Source: Gulbenkiania mobilis (GTDB taxonomy: Bacteria; Pseudomonadota; Gammaproteobacteria; Burkholderiales; Chromobacteriaceae). Taken from it: 64,000 nt of DNA. Positions 30,147 to 39,148 of this stretch are shown in pieces; within the stretch, counting starts at the first letter, position 1, and each line of letters begins with the position of its first letter. A program made the position numbers and the translations under genes. Where the stretch lies: the NCBI GenBank assembly GCA_004346645.1, contig SMDA01000004.1:124001-188000 (forward strand), written 5' to 3'. Under the pieces are notes generated by a model. The model was not told the DNA's origin and made no database searches. It saw only the letters and a program-made list of their open reading frames with translations.

Positions 30147-30428
30147 TTAGACCGGCAGCATGACTTCGTGGCCGCCACGGCCCAGGTGCGGCAGCCCTTC
30201 GGCGTTGCCGGGCTGGCTCACGGGCGGATGGCCCTCAACAGCGAAGGCGGTCGTCGCGCCGATCTCGACGACAGTGAACTTATCGAAGGCCGTCGGCTCG
30301 ACACGCTTGCACAGGGCGCGGGCGGCAGCCGGGGCGGAAGCTGCATCGGCAGCGGGCACGACGATGGCGTTCAGGCCATCGGCGCGGCGGAAGTGCGGTT
30401 CAGCGGGGTACAGCAGGAAGGTAGCCAT
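30147..30428 (-). CDS. Hypothetical protein, island 1
   Basis: A 93-residue protein, not recognised. It begins MATFLLYPAEPHFRRADGLNAIVVPA and ends in a Gly/His-rich tail. The composition suggests a compact beta-rich fold. It is last of the minus-strand run 32879 to 30147 and followed by a terminator. In satellites, genes at this position may act on packaging or helper phage; that is speculation. Confidence 0.55.
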   Translation of the reverse strand: MATFLLYPAEPHFRRADGLNAIVVPAADAASAPAAARALCKRVEPTAFDKFTVVEIGATTAFAVEGHPPVSQPGNAEGLPHLGRGGHEVMLPV

Positions 30429-30430
30429 GG

Positions 30431-30802
30431 TTAGATCTCCTCAGAGGCTTGGATGAAACGAAGGTTGGCGCGGAGTCGGCCTCCGAGCTGGCGGAACACG
30501 AACAGGCCGGGTTCTTGGGTGCGATCCACGATGCCGGGGCCGTGTGCGCCTTGCTCGGCGTCGGCCCAGCCGTCGGCGTAGCCCTTCAGCGGCAGATAGC
30601 CCAGGAACGGCATCACGCGCTGGGCGTTCGCTCCGGCCAAGGTGCAGCAGGTGCGGGCCGTCTTCACGTCCGGGCGGTCTTTGCCGTGGGCATGCGCCAT
30701 CAGGCAAGCAGAAGCCAGGGCGGCGGCGTCGCGGTCGTCGAGGGTGTCGATGATCCGCTGGGCCAGCTCGGCATCGGTCAGCGATTGGAGATGGGCGTTC
30801 AT
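30431..30802 (-). CDS. Hypothetical protein, island 1
   Basis: A 123-residue protein, not recognised. The N-terminal half is helical (SLTDAELAQRIIDTLDDRDAAALASACLM); the second half is mixed (MPFLGYLPLKGYADGW, LFVFRQLGGRLRANLRFI). It overlaps the upstream gene by 4 bases (ATGA) and ends 2 bases before the next gene, so it belongs to a tight operon. Confidence 0.6.
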   Translation of the reverse strand: MNAHLQSLTDAELAQRIIDTLDDRDAAALASACLMAHAHGKDRPDVKTARTCCTLAGANAQRVMPFLGYLPLKGYADGWADAEQGAHGPGIVDRTQEPGLFVFRQLGGRLRANLRFIQASEEI

Positions 30803-31515
30803 TCCTCACCCCCTTCAGCGCCAGCAGCGGCTTCGCGGTCGCGCAGGGCGCGTTCGATGCGGGCGGTCGGGTTGGTGGTGCCATTCACGACTTCGCCGTA
30901 AAGCGACAGGCCATCAGCCAGGGCGGCCTCGGCTTCCTCGAACTCAACCATCGGCGCGAACACCTCGTGCTCTTCGGGGAAGATGTCGAGGACGGCTGCC
31001 GGGTGGAACGGGCGCTTGTCGGTCGGCATACCCGAGACCACAGCGATAACAGCGGCGGCCAGCTCGGCGTCGCCCAGGGAGGCGGCACGCTCGGCGGCGT
31101 TCTTCAGGGCCACCGGGCCAGCGCTGGCGAGGTTCTGCGTGTAGGTGGCGCGGCGCGGGCTGCCCAGCGTCGCGGCATCCAACGCGGAGAACGGGTTGTC
31201 ATAGACGCCCTTGCCCAGCTCCAGCACGTTGCGGGCGGTCGCCAGATCCTTTGCCAGGCGCTCGGCGGTCTCCTTCGCGGCGGCCCGCTGGGCTGCGACC
31301 AGGGTGTCGGCCTTGCGCTTGGCGAAGGTCTGGCGCTCCTGGGCGGTCATGGTGATTTTGGAGACTTCCTCCATCGCACGCTTCTGGGCAATTTCGCGGG
31401 CGTCGGTCAGCGACTTGCGCAGGCTCTGGAGGTTGGCGGCGTGGGACTTCAGGATGGAGCGAAGTTCCTGCACGTTCGCACGGGACGGGATTTTCTTCAG
31501 ATTCAACTTGGACAT
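30799..31515 (-). CDS. Hypothetical coiled-coil protein, island 1
   Basis: A 238-residue protein, not recognised. Residues 10-110 form a long Lys/Ala/Glu coiled coil (KSLTDAREIAQKRAMEEVSK, AKRKADTLVAAQRAAAKETA); the C-terminal part is globular and acidic (VFAPMVEFEEAEAALADGL). The layout is reminiscent of phage scaffolding or head-size proteins, which satellites use to remodel helper capsids, but there is no sequence proof. The ATG at 31515 has GGTGAG upstream. Confidence 0.6.
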   Translation of the reverse strand: MSKLNLKKIPSRANVQELRSILKSHAANLQSLRKSLTDAREIAQKRAMEEVSKITMTAQERQTFAKRKADTLVAAQRAAAKETAERLAKDLATARNVLELGKGVYDNPFSALDAATLGSPRRATYTQNLASAGPVALKNAAERAASLGDAELAAAVIAVVSGMPTDKRPFHPAAVLDIFPEEHEVFAPMVEFEEAEAALADGLSLYGEVVNGTTNPTARIERALRDREAAAGAEGGEE

Positions 31516-31649
31516 GCTTCTCACCTTTGAGAAATCGGAGCCGAACCATTTCGGCTTCCTTGGTGAGAATCATTCCTGTCTCGCAGCGCATCCGCTCTCA
31601 GTTTTTAGCGGGGCGCGTGTGGCCCAGGAAGGCCACAGCTAACGTCCGG

Positions 31650-31916
31650 TTACTCCAGGCGGCCCCGCCGGATGGGCGCTCCAGGCTGCTGGACGGTTCG
31701 CCCCGGCGTATCGCGCACCGCCCTGGGCACGGGGATGGGCAGGCGGGTGGTGCCTCGGGCCTTCTCCCCATAGGCAGCCTCCCAGCGGCCGAGCCCTTCC
31801 TCGTCCTGCCGGTAGTCCGGCATCAGGAAGCCGAACGGGGTTCGCCGGGGCGGCACCCCGGCTTCCTCCTCGAAGCTGACAAGCCCCTCCACCTGGGCCA
31901 GGAAGTCGCCGATCAT
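31650..31916 (-). CDS. Hypothetical protein after the terminase-like gene
   Basis: An 88-residue protein, not recognised, with FGFLMPDYRQDEEGLGRWEAAYGE and a Pro/Arg-rich basic C-terminus. Its ATG overlaps the stop of the small-terminase-like gene by 4 bases, so the two are probably translated together. It may assist the terminase-like protein. Confidence 0.6.
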   Translation of the reverse strand: MIGDFLAQVEGLVSFEEEAGVPPRRTPFGFLMPDYRQDEEGLGRWEAAYGEKARGTTRLPIPVPRAVRDTPGRTVQQPGAPIRRGRLE

Positions 31917-32542
31917 GCTTCCGCCTCCAGCAGCCCAGCGGGCTCCGGCTCTACCTCCAGCAGGTCGCCCCGTGCCAGCGCAATTTCGGTGAGCAGGCCC
32001 AGGAGCTGCTGGCGCTTGCCTTCGTCGAGCAGCAGAACGTCCTCGGGCTTGAGCGTCAGCGCGTGTCCGCCGTACAGCTCTTGGGTGACGTTCAGGTTGG
32101 CGCTCAGTTCGACGGCCCGGCGCTCGATGTACTTCTGCGGGAGGAGCGCCTTGGCCCGCAGCTCCAGCAGGCGGTCGGAGAAGCGGGTGATGGTGCCTAC
32201 CAGCTCGCCCTTCTGATAGACCGGCTCGTCGTAGCCCTCCACAGCGCGGCGGTGAATCTCCAGCTCGACGCTGCCGGTCGCCTGCTCAATGGCATCATCC
32301 CAGGCGGCGGCGAACTCGGGATTGTTCTTCCGCAGGATGTAGAACGACGGGGCGCACGTCCCCTTGGCGTGTGGGCTGGCTGCCCGAGCGGCGGCACTCA
32401 CGATCCCGTGGCGGCGCAGCTCCGACAGGAAGACCTCCTTCCGTTCTTCCGTCAGTGCAGCTTGGGGTACGCCTTCGCCCCGTTTCCGGCCCACAGGTGC
32501 GCGGGGGCGTGCCCCTCCTCCATTCTTCGGCTTGATACTCAT
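31913..32542 (-). CDS. Small-terminase-like protein (TerS)
   Basis: A 209-residue protein with the pattern of phage terminase small subunits: a basic start (KPKNGGGARPRAPVGRKRG), a helix-turn-helix region (FLSELRRHGIVSAAARAASP), then NPEFAAAWDDAIEQATGSVE, IHRRAVEGYDEPVYQKGELV and a SDRLLELRAKALLPQKY block. TerS recognises the packaging site on phage DNA. No large subunit is encoded in the island, which is the situation in satellites that redirect a helper's terminase. The ATG at 32542 is chosen; a longer frame overlaps the upstream gene. Confidence 0.75.
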   Translation of the reverse strand: MSIKPKNGGGARPRAPVGRKRGEGVPQAALTEERKEVFLSELRRHGIVSAAARAASPHAKGTCAPSFYILRKNNPEFAAAWDDAIEQATGSVELEIHRRAVEGYDEPVYQKGELVGTITRFSDRLLELRAKALLPQKYIERRAVELSANLNVTQELYGGHALTLKPEDVLLLDEGKRQQLLGLLTEIALARGDLLEVEPEPAGLLEAEA

Positions 32543-32543
32543 C

Positions 32544-32879
32544 TCAGTGTCCCTCTCCAAACTGGGCCACCGCACGCAGGCGGATGGCCTCATCATCAAC
32601 GGATAACGCGCTCGTGAAGAGCTGGCGCTGTCGTGCCCAGGAGCCCCGCTTGTCCGTCAGGAACCGTCGCGCCGTTCGGACGAGGTGCTCGGGCGTGAAG
32701 CCCCCGCTTCCCTTCGCGTACTTCACCGTTTCGGGCGTCGCGTTTGCGTCGTTCCATGCCTGGAGAAGGACGGTGGCGGCGAGCTGGCGCTCGGGGCTGT
32801 CGCGGGCTTCGTCCTCGTCCTGCTCGATTCGGTACAGGTCGATTCCTCTCTGGGCTGGTGCGCGGGCGGTCAATGTCAT
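32544..32879 (-). CDS. Hypothetical protein upstream of TerS
   Basis: A 111-residue protein, not recognised: helical, with RQLAATVLLQAWNDANATPE and FTPEHLVRTARRFLTDKRGSW. It ends one base before the TerS start and so heads the minus-strand operon of TerS and its followers. The 750 bp upstream hold the origin-like region. Confidence 0.6.
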   Translation of the reverse strand: MTLTARAPAQRGIDLYRIEQDEDEARDSPERQLAATVLLQAWNDANATPETVKYAKGSGGFTPEHLVRTARRFLTDKRGSWARQRQLFTSALSVDDEAIRLRAVAQFGEGH

Positions 32880-33180
32880 GCGGATTCCCTGGTGCTTGCG
32901 TTCTCAAGGGAAATGATCTCGGCCCGGCAGCGGCGGCGATATCAGTTTTGGCGGGCGGTGAGCGGCCCAGGAAGGCGCTGTACGGTGCGCTCCACGGTCG
33001 GCAGCGGGCGGCCCAGGGTGGCGGGCTGGTCTCGCTGGCGGGGCGTGGTAACTCGAACTTACCGGGGCGTTCCGCTGCACCTCCTAGGCGGGCCTAGGGG
33101 CGGCGGCGCGGCCCAGGCAGGCCAGCGGCTGGGCGAGGTGCTGGCGGGCGCTCTCGGCGCTGCTAGGGCGACCCAGGAGG

Positions 33181-33561
33181 GCGGGAACGCGCAGGCGGGG
33201 TTGTGCCCGTGCGCATGCGCGATGTGTTAGTTGAATTGGATATGTCAGGAGTAGCAGCCGGGCCGGGCCGTGCTGCCCAGCAGCGGGAAGTAGCGGGCGG
33301 GAATTCCCGTGTTATTCCGCACTGCGGGAAACGCCCAAACCCTGTAGCCACGGGGTTCCTAGCCGGCTATTTCCCGTTTTCCCTCTTTAAGTAAGGAGAG
33401 GAAAAAAGGAGTAGCACCACACTGCTGTGGTGCACTGCACTGCTACTGGGCAAGTTGCACTGCCGGAACGGGAAAGCGGGAACATTCCCGGCGCAAACCC
33501 TGTAGCCACGCGGCCTGGCGGGTTTCCCGGCGGGGCGGGAAATTGGCGTTCCCGTTCCCGC
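33181..33561. other. Origin-like region with iteron-type repeats
   Basis: The gap 32880-33632 has no gene. Within it CGGGAA or TTCCCG occurs 13 times: 33182, 33284, 33298, 33304, 33325, 33371, 33469, 33477, 33485, 33524, 33536, 33549 and 33555 (several as GCGGGAA). It includes the palindrome CGGGAATTCCCG (33298-33309), a 17-bp direct repeat, an AT-rich stretch (33371-33415) and hairpin CACCACA/TGTGGTG (33416-33433). It lies beside the primase-helicase gene. Iteron clusters with an AT-rich unwinding element are the normal form of such origins. Confidence 0.7.
33336..33510 (+). repeat. 17-bp direct repeat inside the origin-like region
   Basis: CAAACCCTGTAGCCACG occurs at 33336-33352 and 33494-33510, 158 bp apart, each flanked by CGGGAA/TTCCCG motifs. 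The flanks are also similar, so a larger unit may have been duplicated and inverted or eroded. Confidence 0.85.
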
Positions 33562-33591
33562 CCTGGGCAGCCCAGCCGTGCATACGCAAAA

Positions 33592-33613
33592 AGGCCGCCT
33601 CGGTGGGCGGCCT
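33592..33613 (-). terminator. Terminator of the primase-helicase gene
   Basis: AGGCCGCC and GGCGGCCT form an 8-bp stem 20 bases after the minus-strand stop, followed on that strand by TTTTTGCG. Confidence 0.75.
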
Positions 33614-33632
33614 CCTGCAAGCGTGTTGGACG

Positions 33633-36272
33633 TTAGGCCGTTGCGCTTCGCACCAGAGCGAGAATCCGTTCCCGAAGGTCGGCGTTCTGGAGTGCCTGGA
33701 ACACCTCCCACTCGTCGCCCGTCATGTGCTCGACATGCGAGACATCATCGTCGCCCAGGTCGTCGGAGGGGTGATCCTGGATGGAGTACGGCAGCCACTT
33801 TTCCACCGGCTCCTCCCACTGACAAGGCGCACCGGAGAAGGCATTCCAGGCTTCCCGCGCACGCTCCACCGACCCGCTCAGCATGATGCGACGCTTGTTA
33901 CCAGTGATCTTCGCCTTGCGGAACCCGAGCTTGGCGAACTCCTTCTCCAAGTCTTCGACGCTGACCGGGCGGGTCTTTAGGCGCATCCCGATCCACTGGG
34001 CCAGCTTGTCCGGGTGGAGGCCGACTTCGCCAGTCTTCTTCACATGAACCATCCGCTCGGCATAGCCCGGATTCGCCTCGTTCGGCAGCCATTCAGGCGG
34101 AAGTTGCCCCGTCCGGAACATCTCGCGGATGAAGCCGCGAATCGGCCCGAGGCTCCGTGCCTGCTGCTCTTCCAGCGCCCGCGTCCGAGGCACAGCGCGG
34201 ACGTTGAAGTCGCTGATGTCGTAGTGCATCAGGAAATGCAGAAGGTTCTCACGCCCGCCAGCTTCCATAGCCCGGTTCAGTTCGCCGAAGTAGGCGGTGT
34301 CCTGCATCCGTTCAGAGCCAACATCCAGCACGAAGAACCGGCGCTCGAACTCCCCTGCGGGCACGACCCAGGCTTCGTTCGAGGCCATGATGATGTGCAG
34401 GCAGTTCCGGGCAGCCTCCGTGTCGAAGCCCTTACGCTCGATGGCGATTGTTTCCTCCGTAATGAGAGACTTGAGCGTGGATTCGTGCCTCTTGTCGCCC
34501 GCGTAGAGTGCTTCGTCGCCGAACAGCACGACGCAGTCGCGCAGGTGGGCGTTGAAGTTGCCAGTAACGTGGCGGGAGTCGGTAACGGGCAGGTAGTGCC
34601 GTCCGAACAGCCCACCGAACACCTTCGCAAGGAACCCCTTGCCCGTGCCACGCTTGCCCCGCAGGACGACGGCCACCTCTCCTGGGCAGCCTGGTTGCTG
34701 CACAGCCCGCGCCATCCAACCGAGCAGGTAGCGATAGTGCTCCTCGTCGCCCGAACAGACGTTATCACGAATATGGTCCAGGAACGGCAGGTGCTTGTCT
34801 CCGGCGACAGCATCCACCGCGAAACCCTTCCAGGTGTTGTACACGTCGGGTGGGGTGTCCTGCCCAGGGGCGAAAGTGACCCGCTCGTACTGGCGACGGT
34901 TCGGGTGCGCCAGCCACCAAGCCCCAGCGGGCTTCGCGACCGGGTTGCCCTTGGCGTCGGTGCCCAGATCAACCATGACGTTGAGGAAGCGGTTCTTGAA
35001 GTCGGCGAAGCTCTGCGCCACGAGATTGACTCGCCCGAGCCCTTCGTCGGTCACTTCGCTGACCACAACGCACTTGCCCCCGAAGTTCCCGACGACAGCG
35101 AACTCCTCGTTGAGCTTGCGCAGCATCGGATGGATGGCGTCCTCGTGCGCCCGTTCGATCTGGCGCAGGGCGTATTTCTCCGGGCGCTTGTGTTCCACCA
35201 CGGACTCAGCGATGCCGAACGACTCGTCGGTGAGGATGGCGAAGATCACCTCGTCGGGCACCCCCTGGCGCACCAGCCCACACGCGGCGGCGAACAGCGC
35301 CTCGGAACGGCTCGGGTACTTGGTCGGGTTGTCGGGATCGTTGCCTTGGACGATGAGAACCTTCAGCCAGCCCGGCACGTTCCACTTGTCGAGGGCATCC
35401 ACCGACTCCAAGGGCTCCACCTCGCCCAGCGGGACAGCGGCGAGAGCCGCGCCAGAGGAGCGCACGGTGGCGGGCGCGGCGGCACCCTGGGCCGGAGCCT
35501 GCTGGAAGCTCTCCAGCCCATAGACGCGCTCGGGGTGCAGCTCCACGAGGGTGGCCGGGGCAGCGGTGCGGCCCTTGGCCCGCTTCTTGGCGTCCGGGTT
35601 GTTGATGCTGCCCGGCAGGCGCAGAACACGATCCACGTTGTGGCAGTTGTCGGCCTCACGGAACACGTCCTGAATCCAGCGGGTGTATCGCTCGGCCTCT
35701 GCTGCCTGGGCCTCGGAGCCGTCCAGCAGGATAGGTTCGCGCAGTGCCCACAGCGCCTGGGCACCAGCGCCGGAACTGATGATTGCAGTGGGTGGCGGCA
35801 GCTCCTTCGGCAGGTTGTGCGTCAGGCGGCCGATGATGCGCTGGCGCTCCTCGCCAACGTCCTCCCCGGCACGCGGGTCGATATCCACGTGCAGGAAGCG
35901 CACGGCGGTAACGTCCGACTTGGCGGCCTTCTTCTCCAGCCCGTCGCGGGTGGGGTTCAGGTGGTAATAGACGTTGTTCTCGGCGTTGCCCGCCAGCCAG
36001 GCAGCCAGCTTGGCCTCTTGCCCAGGGACGAACAGCTTGGGCCGGAACACCTTCTTCTCGGGGCTGGCATACGAGAGCAGCCACGGGCCTTCCGGGCGGA
36101 GCCACTGCAAGAAACTGACAGCGGCGGCGGTGTCGATGATTGCCGGGGCAGCCTGTGCCGCCGAGAATTCAGCTTGAGTATCGCTTCCTTCTCGCTTTGC
36201 TCCGAAAGCCCCGTCTTCTGTCGCCCCGGAAGCGGGGCTTTCACCTTTTCGGGTGTCCAGAAAATCGCTCAC
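33633..36272 (-). CDS. Primase-helicase replication protein
   Basis: An 879-residue replication protein. The N-terminal half holds an archaeo-eukaryotic-type primase region (FLHVDIDPRAGED, IISSGAGAQALWAL, NVDRVLRLPGSINNPDA). The C-terminal half is a D5/DUF5906-like superfamily 3 helicase: RGKRGTGKGFLAKVFGGLFG (Walker A near residue 530), VVLFGDEALYAG (Walker B), IMASNEAWVVP (sensor) and RRFFVLDVG. It would prime and unwind the element's own origin just downstream. Its ATG overlaps the stop of the AlpA-like gene (ATGA). Confidence 0.88.
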   Translation of the reverse strand: MSDFLDTRKGESPASGATEDGAFGAKREGSDTQAEFSAAQAAPAIIDTAAAVSFLQWLRPEGPWLLSYASPEKKVFRPKLFVPGQEAKLAAWLAGNAENNVYYHLNPTRDGLEKKAAKSDVTAVRFLHVDIDPRAGEDVGEERQRIIGRLTHNLPKELPPPTAIISSGAGAQALWALREPILLDGSEAQAAEAERYTRWIQDVFREADNCHNVDRVLRLPGSINNPDAKKRAKGRTAAPATLVELHPERVYGLESFQQAPAQGAAAPATVRSSGAALAAVPLGEVEPLESVDALDKWNVPGWLKVLIVQGNDPDNPTKYPSRSEALFAAACGLVRQGVPDEVIFAILTDESFGIAESVVEHKRPEKYALRQIERAHEDAIHPMLRKLNEEFAVVGNFGGKCVVVSEVTDEGLGRVNLVAQSFADFKNRFLNVMVDLGTDAKGNPVAKPAGAWWLAHPNRRQYERVTFAPGQDTPPDVYNTWKGFAVDAVAGDKHLPFLDHIRDNVCSGDEEHYRYLLGWMARAVQQPGCPGEVAVVLRGKRGTGKGFLAKVFGGLFGRHYLPVTDSRHVTGNFNAHLRDCVVLFGDEALYAGDKRHESTLKSLITEETIAIERKGFDTEAARNCLHIIMASNEAWVVPAGEFERRFFVLDVGSERMQDTAYFGELNRAMEAGGRENLLHFLMHYDISDFNVRAVPRTRALEEQQARSLGPIRGFIREMFRTGQLPPEWLPNEANPGYAERMVHVKKTGEVGLHPDKLAQWIGMRLKTRPVSVEDLEKEFAKLGFRKAKITGNKRRIMLSGSVERAREAWNAFSGAPCQWEEPVEKWLPYSIQDHPSDDLGDDDVSHVEHMTGDEWEVFQALQNADLRERILALVRSATA

Positions 36273-36520
36273 AGGCCACCCCCTTTGGTTTCAAAGCGGG
36301 GCTGCGCCAGGACGAAGGCGTCCAGCTCGTGAATGTCGTACAGGACAACGCTGCCGAACTTGCGGTACGGCGGGCCTTTTCTCAGCTCGCGCAGTCGGGC
36401 GAGGTGCGGCACGGAAACGCCCAGGTACTCGGCAGCTTCACGGGCGCGGAGCCACCGCTTCGGGACGTTGAAGGAAATTTCTTCGGCGAGGTTGCCGTCT
36501 TGGGCAGGGATGCTGGACAT
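36269..36520 (-). CDS. AlpA-like HTH protein (excisionase/regulator)
   Basis: An 83-residue protein with an HTH_17/AlpA fold: KRWLRAREAAEYLGVSVPHL, LRKGPPYRKFGSVVLYDIHE. AlpA proteins switch on integrase or excision in P4-type elements. GGAG lies six bases before the ATG at 36520, and the gene is translationally coupled to the primase. Confidence 0.8.
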   Translation of the reverse strand: MSSIPAQDGNLAEEISFNVPKRWLRAREAAEYLGVSVPHLARLRELRKGPPYRKFGSVVLYDIHELDAFVLAQPRFETKGGGL

Positions 36521-36947
36521 GAGAGTCTCCGAATCTGATGTCGCCAAGATCCGGAGCCGCCCCGAGACAATGCCGGGCGAAGCATGAGAACCCACTCGGC
36601 GGGAACGGGTTCGGCTGTTAGCTGCGGACTGCCACCGCTACTGGTCGGCCCTCCGTAGGCCGTCCTGGTTCGTCCTGTCGATTCAGGCACGCTCTCGCTA
36701 ACGACCCCAATTATCTGGCATCTACGCTCCCAACCGCAACAGGACAACCGTTCCTCCTGACACCGGCCAGCGCCATTCCTGAGATGTCATGAGAAAGGCA
36801 CGCGGTCGGCCTCGCGGTGCGCGCACTGCCCAGGGAGCGCCAGCGGCCCGCCAGACCATGCCAGAGTGGTAACTGTGGGTTCTTGATGGCAACTAGACAG
36901 CATTCATTGTCAGCGTTACGCTCATGCGTTTGGCGTGAGGGCAAGGA
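36521..36947. promoter_or_regulatory. 427-bp divergent control region
   Basis: It lies between the AlpA-primase operon and the restriction gene. No gene is seen. It contains a GCCCAGG motif near 36827 and the 11-bp palindrome AGCGTTACGCT (36912-36922) 25 bases before the restriction gene, a possible operator. No obvious controller-protein gene is present. Confidence 0.35.
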
Positions 36948-37865
36948 ATGCAGACTAGGGACGTTATTCAGCTCGGTGCGCGGCACCTGCAAAGCATGGC
37001 GGGGCACGACTTTGATGTCCTGACAGTGAGTCAGCCCATCAGCCCAGAAGCAGCGGTGAATCTCTCCAAGATAATCTCCAAGCTGTCCCCGCTGGTAGGC
37101 AACCTGATTGAGTTCAACACCGTTGAGTTCCTGAACGATCAGCCAGATTTTGCCGGCTTTGGGTCGTGGCTTCGGCAAGACCCCGGCTTTCCCGACACGA
37201 TTTTCCAGGGAGCGGTCACGCCCACCCCTGGGTTTGAGATCAAGGCGTGGTTCCCGCTCGCAACTGAAATCACGGCCCGATTCAAGGACAGTCAGAACCA
37301 TTTCTCCCAAGATCAGACCTACGTTGCCATGCTGGCATGGCTGCCGGAGATGGTTATCTACGGCAAGCCCAAGATCGTTGGAGTCTGTGTCGTTTCCGGG
37401 CTATCTGTCGCCCAGGCGCGAGACAACCATTACCACAATCCGCCGGACTACCTTGTTCTAGAGCCCGAAGACACCAGCTCGCGCACAGCCAACCTGCAGC
37501 AGACGAACACCAACGGATACAAGTTCCAGGGAACCCCGGCGCAGTTCGCCGAAGCACAGCGTCTTGTCGCGAGCTGGGGGCTCAACGGTCATCAGTACCG
37601 GCCAACGCCGGAGTACCAAGCTCTTCTGCGACAGTTGATCCAGCGGTATCCCTACCGACTAGATACCAATTACGCCAAGATGGATCGCATCGTCCATCCG
37701 GAGATTGAAGCCTTCAAGAGCTGGGTGTATCAGCAAACCATCCACGGCATGACGATCTACCAATGGAACCGCCTTTTGAGCAGGGGCGATGATCAGCAGA
37801 TTCGTCAAGCCTTGGAGGCTCATCTCGGCATCAGAGAAGAGAACGCTGAAGACCTTCTGCTCTGA
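36948..37865 (+). CDS. Type II restriction endonuclease, PD-(D/E)XK
   Basis: A 305-residue protein with a PD-(D/E)XK-like core: GFPDTIF (Asp near residue 83) and GFEIKAWFPLATEI (Glu 97, Lys 99), preceded by an acidic helix around NTVEF. It is paired convergently with a DNA methyltransferase, and the two 3' ends overlap by 35 bp. That makes it the cognate nuclease; the recognition site cannot be read from sequence. GAGG precedes the ATG. Confidence 0.75.
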   Translation: MQTRDVIQLGARHLQSMAGHDFDVLTVSQPISPEAAVNLSKIISKLSPLVGNLIEFNTVEFLNDQPDFAGFGSWLRQDPGFPDTIFQGAVTPTPGFEIKAWFPLATEITARFKDSQNHFSQDQTYVAMLAWLPEMVIYGKPKIVGVCVVSGLSVAQARDNHYHNPPDYLVLEPEDTSSRTANLQQTNTNGYKFQGTPAQFAEAQRLVASWGLNGHQYRPTPEYQALLRQLIQRYPYRLDTNYAKMDRIVHPEIEAFKSWVYQQTIHGMTIYQWNRLLSRGDDQQIRQALEAHLGIREENAEDLLL

Positions 37866-38901
37866 GGCGCTCCAGCCCATAGTGGAAATAGGTGGGATCT
37901 ATTTCAGCCGAATAGGCCCGCCTGCCCAGACGATGGGATGCCACGGAAGCAGAGAACAAACCGCCGAACGGCTCCCATACGACATCACCCGCGTCTGTGG
38001 TCGCCTCGATGATCTGGGTAAGAAGGTCCAGCGGCTTCTGGTTCAGGTGAACCGCCTTCCCGCCAGGGATTGAAAAGCGTTCGCTCCCGCGAAGTGCAGG
38101 GCGCTCCCACACATTGGTGACACCGTAGGGACACTTAAACTTCGAGCGCATTTTCTCCCACTCCCGCGCCGTCCCTGGGTTCTCCCCATCAAGGGAGAAG
38201 TAAGGCCTGCCCGCAGGGGCTCCGTGTTCGTTGGCGTATGCCTGCAACTTCTCAAACATATCTGGCGGCGGGAAGTACCAAAGGTGCCCCTTATCCAGAT
38301 ACTTCCGGGCGGCTGCATCCGCCACTCCGCAAGCTATGTTTGCGGCTTTTCTCGGCAACCCCGAACGACTCCACTCGCTGATAAGCCATTCCCTTAGAGG
38401 AGTGCCGCCGACACGGGCCTCCATCACATATTGGACACACACTTCCGTCGTTACTGGGAAACGCCGGATCTTGCTGGTATTGACGTTGCCGGCAATGTGC
38501 CCCTTGCCCTTATTCCAGATGTTCGCATTGACATAGCGCCAGCCGTATTTTTCAAGAATCGGGTGGGCGGCAGCCCAGCCAATCTCGCTATTCCAGAACC
38601 AGAGAGTCGTTTGGGCGGTTGCCTGGCGCGACCAGGCGGCGACATGCGGCTCGTACCATTCCGGAATTCCAGTGTGATCTGAGGTATCGCCCTCGAAGCC
38701 CAAGACTCCGTATGCGCCATCACTGATGATGCACGTGGGGGTTTCCCAGTTTTGATAGTGCTGTAGGCTGTCGCCGAAGGAAACGGTGACTAGATCGTTT
38801 TGCCAATGGAGCTCATCAAGAGGCGCTTCTCTGGTTACCGCCTTGCCGCGCCCCACTGTGCTGGTTCGTTCCCGTTTTACGGACTTGGTTATGTCGTCCA
38901 T
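37831..38901 (-). CDS. DNA methyltransferase, beta-class
   Basis: A 356-residue amino-methyltransferase with catalytic motif IV early as SDGAYG (near residue 60, replacing the usual DPPY) and the SAM-binding motif late as VVWEPFGGLFSAS (near 320), preceded by HLNQKPLDLL. This order is that of beta-class N4-cytosine/N6-adenine enzymes. It protects host DNA from the convergent endonuclease. Middle residues (about 100-280) hold the target-recognition region. Confidence 0.85.
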   Translation of the reverse strand: MDDITKSVKRERTSTVGRGKAVTREAPLDELHWQNDLVTVSFGDSLQHYQNWETPTCIISDGAYGVLGFEGDTSDHTGIPEWYEPHVAAWSRQATAQTTLWFWNSEIGWAAAHPILEKYGWRYVNANIWNKGKGHIAGNVNTSKIRRFPVTTEVCVQYVMEARVGGTPLREWLISEWSRSGLPRKAANIACGVADAAARKYLDKGHLWYFPPPDMFEKLQAYANEHGAPAGRPYFSLDGENPGTAREWEKMRSKFKCPYGVTNVWERPALRGSERFSIPGGKAVHLNQKPLDLLTQIIEATTDAGDVVWEPFGGLFSASVASHRLGRRAYSAEIDPTYFHYGLERLRAEGLQRSLL

Positions 38902-39148
38902 CGTTTAATCCTAATCGTCACCCGCTACTGGGCGGTGCGCTCACAGTGCGCAGTGGTATCGGCGGCGGCAGTGCTAGCGCGGGTTCGCAAGCCCAGCATC
39001 CACACGTTAGGGCCAGGGCGGTGCGTCTCGCGGTTCGCGCCACTCTCGGCGGCCTCGGCTGCTGGTCTCGGTGTGCCGAACCAGCAACCAATACTCCCCT
39101 GCGCCTATCAAAGGCTTCGAGCGCCAAACCTGCCATGTTACCCGTTGC

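Noticed and set aside
34014..36332. A 772-residue open frame opposite the primase-helicase
   Set aside because: The minus strand encodes complete primase and Walker motifs. The plus-strand frame has no recognisable domain.
31600..39010. Integron-like attC sites (GTTAGGC/CTAACG fragments in island 1)
   Set aside because: Isolated GTTAG/CTAAC strings at 31640, 33628 and 38994 lack paired R and L boxes, one lies in the primase stop region, and there is no integron integrase.
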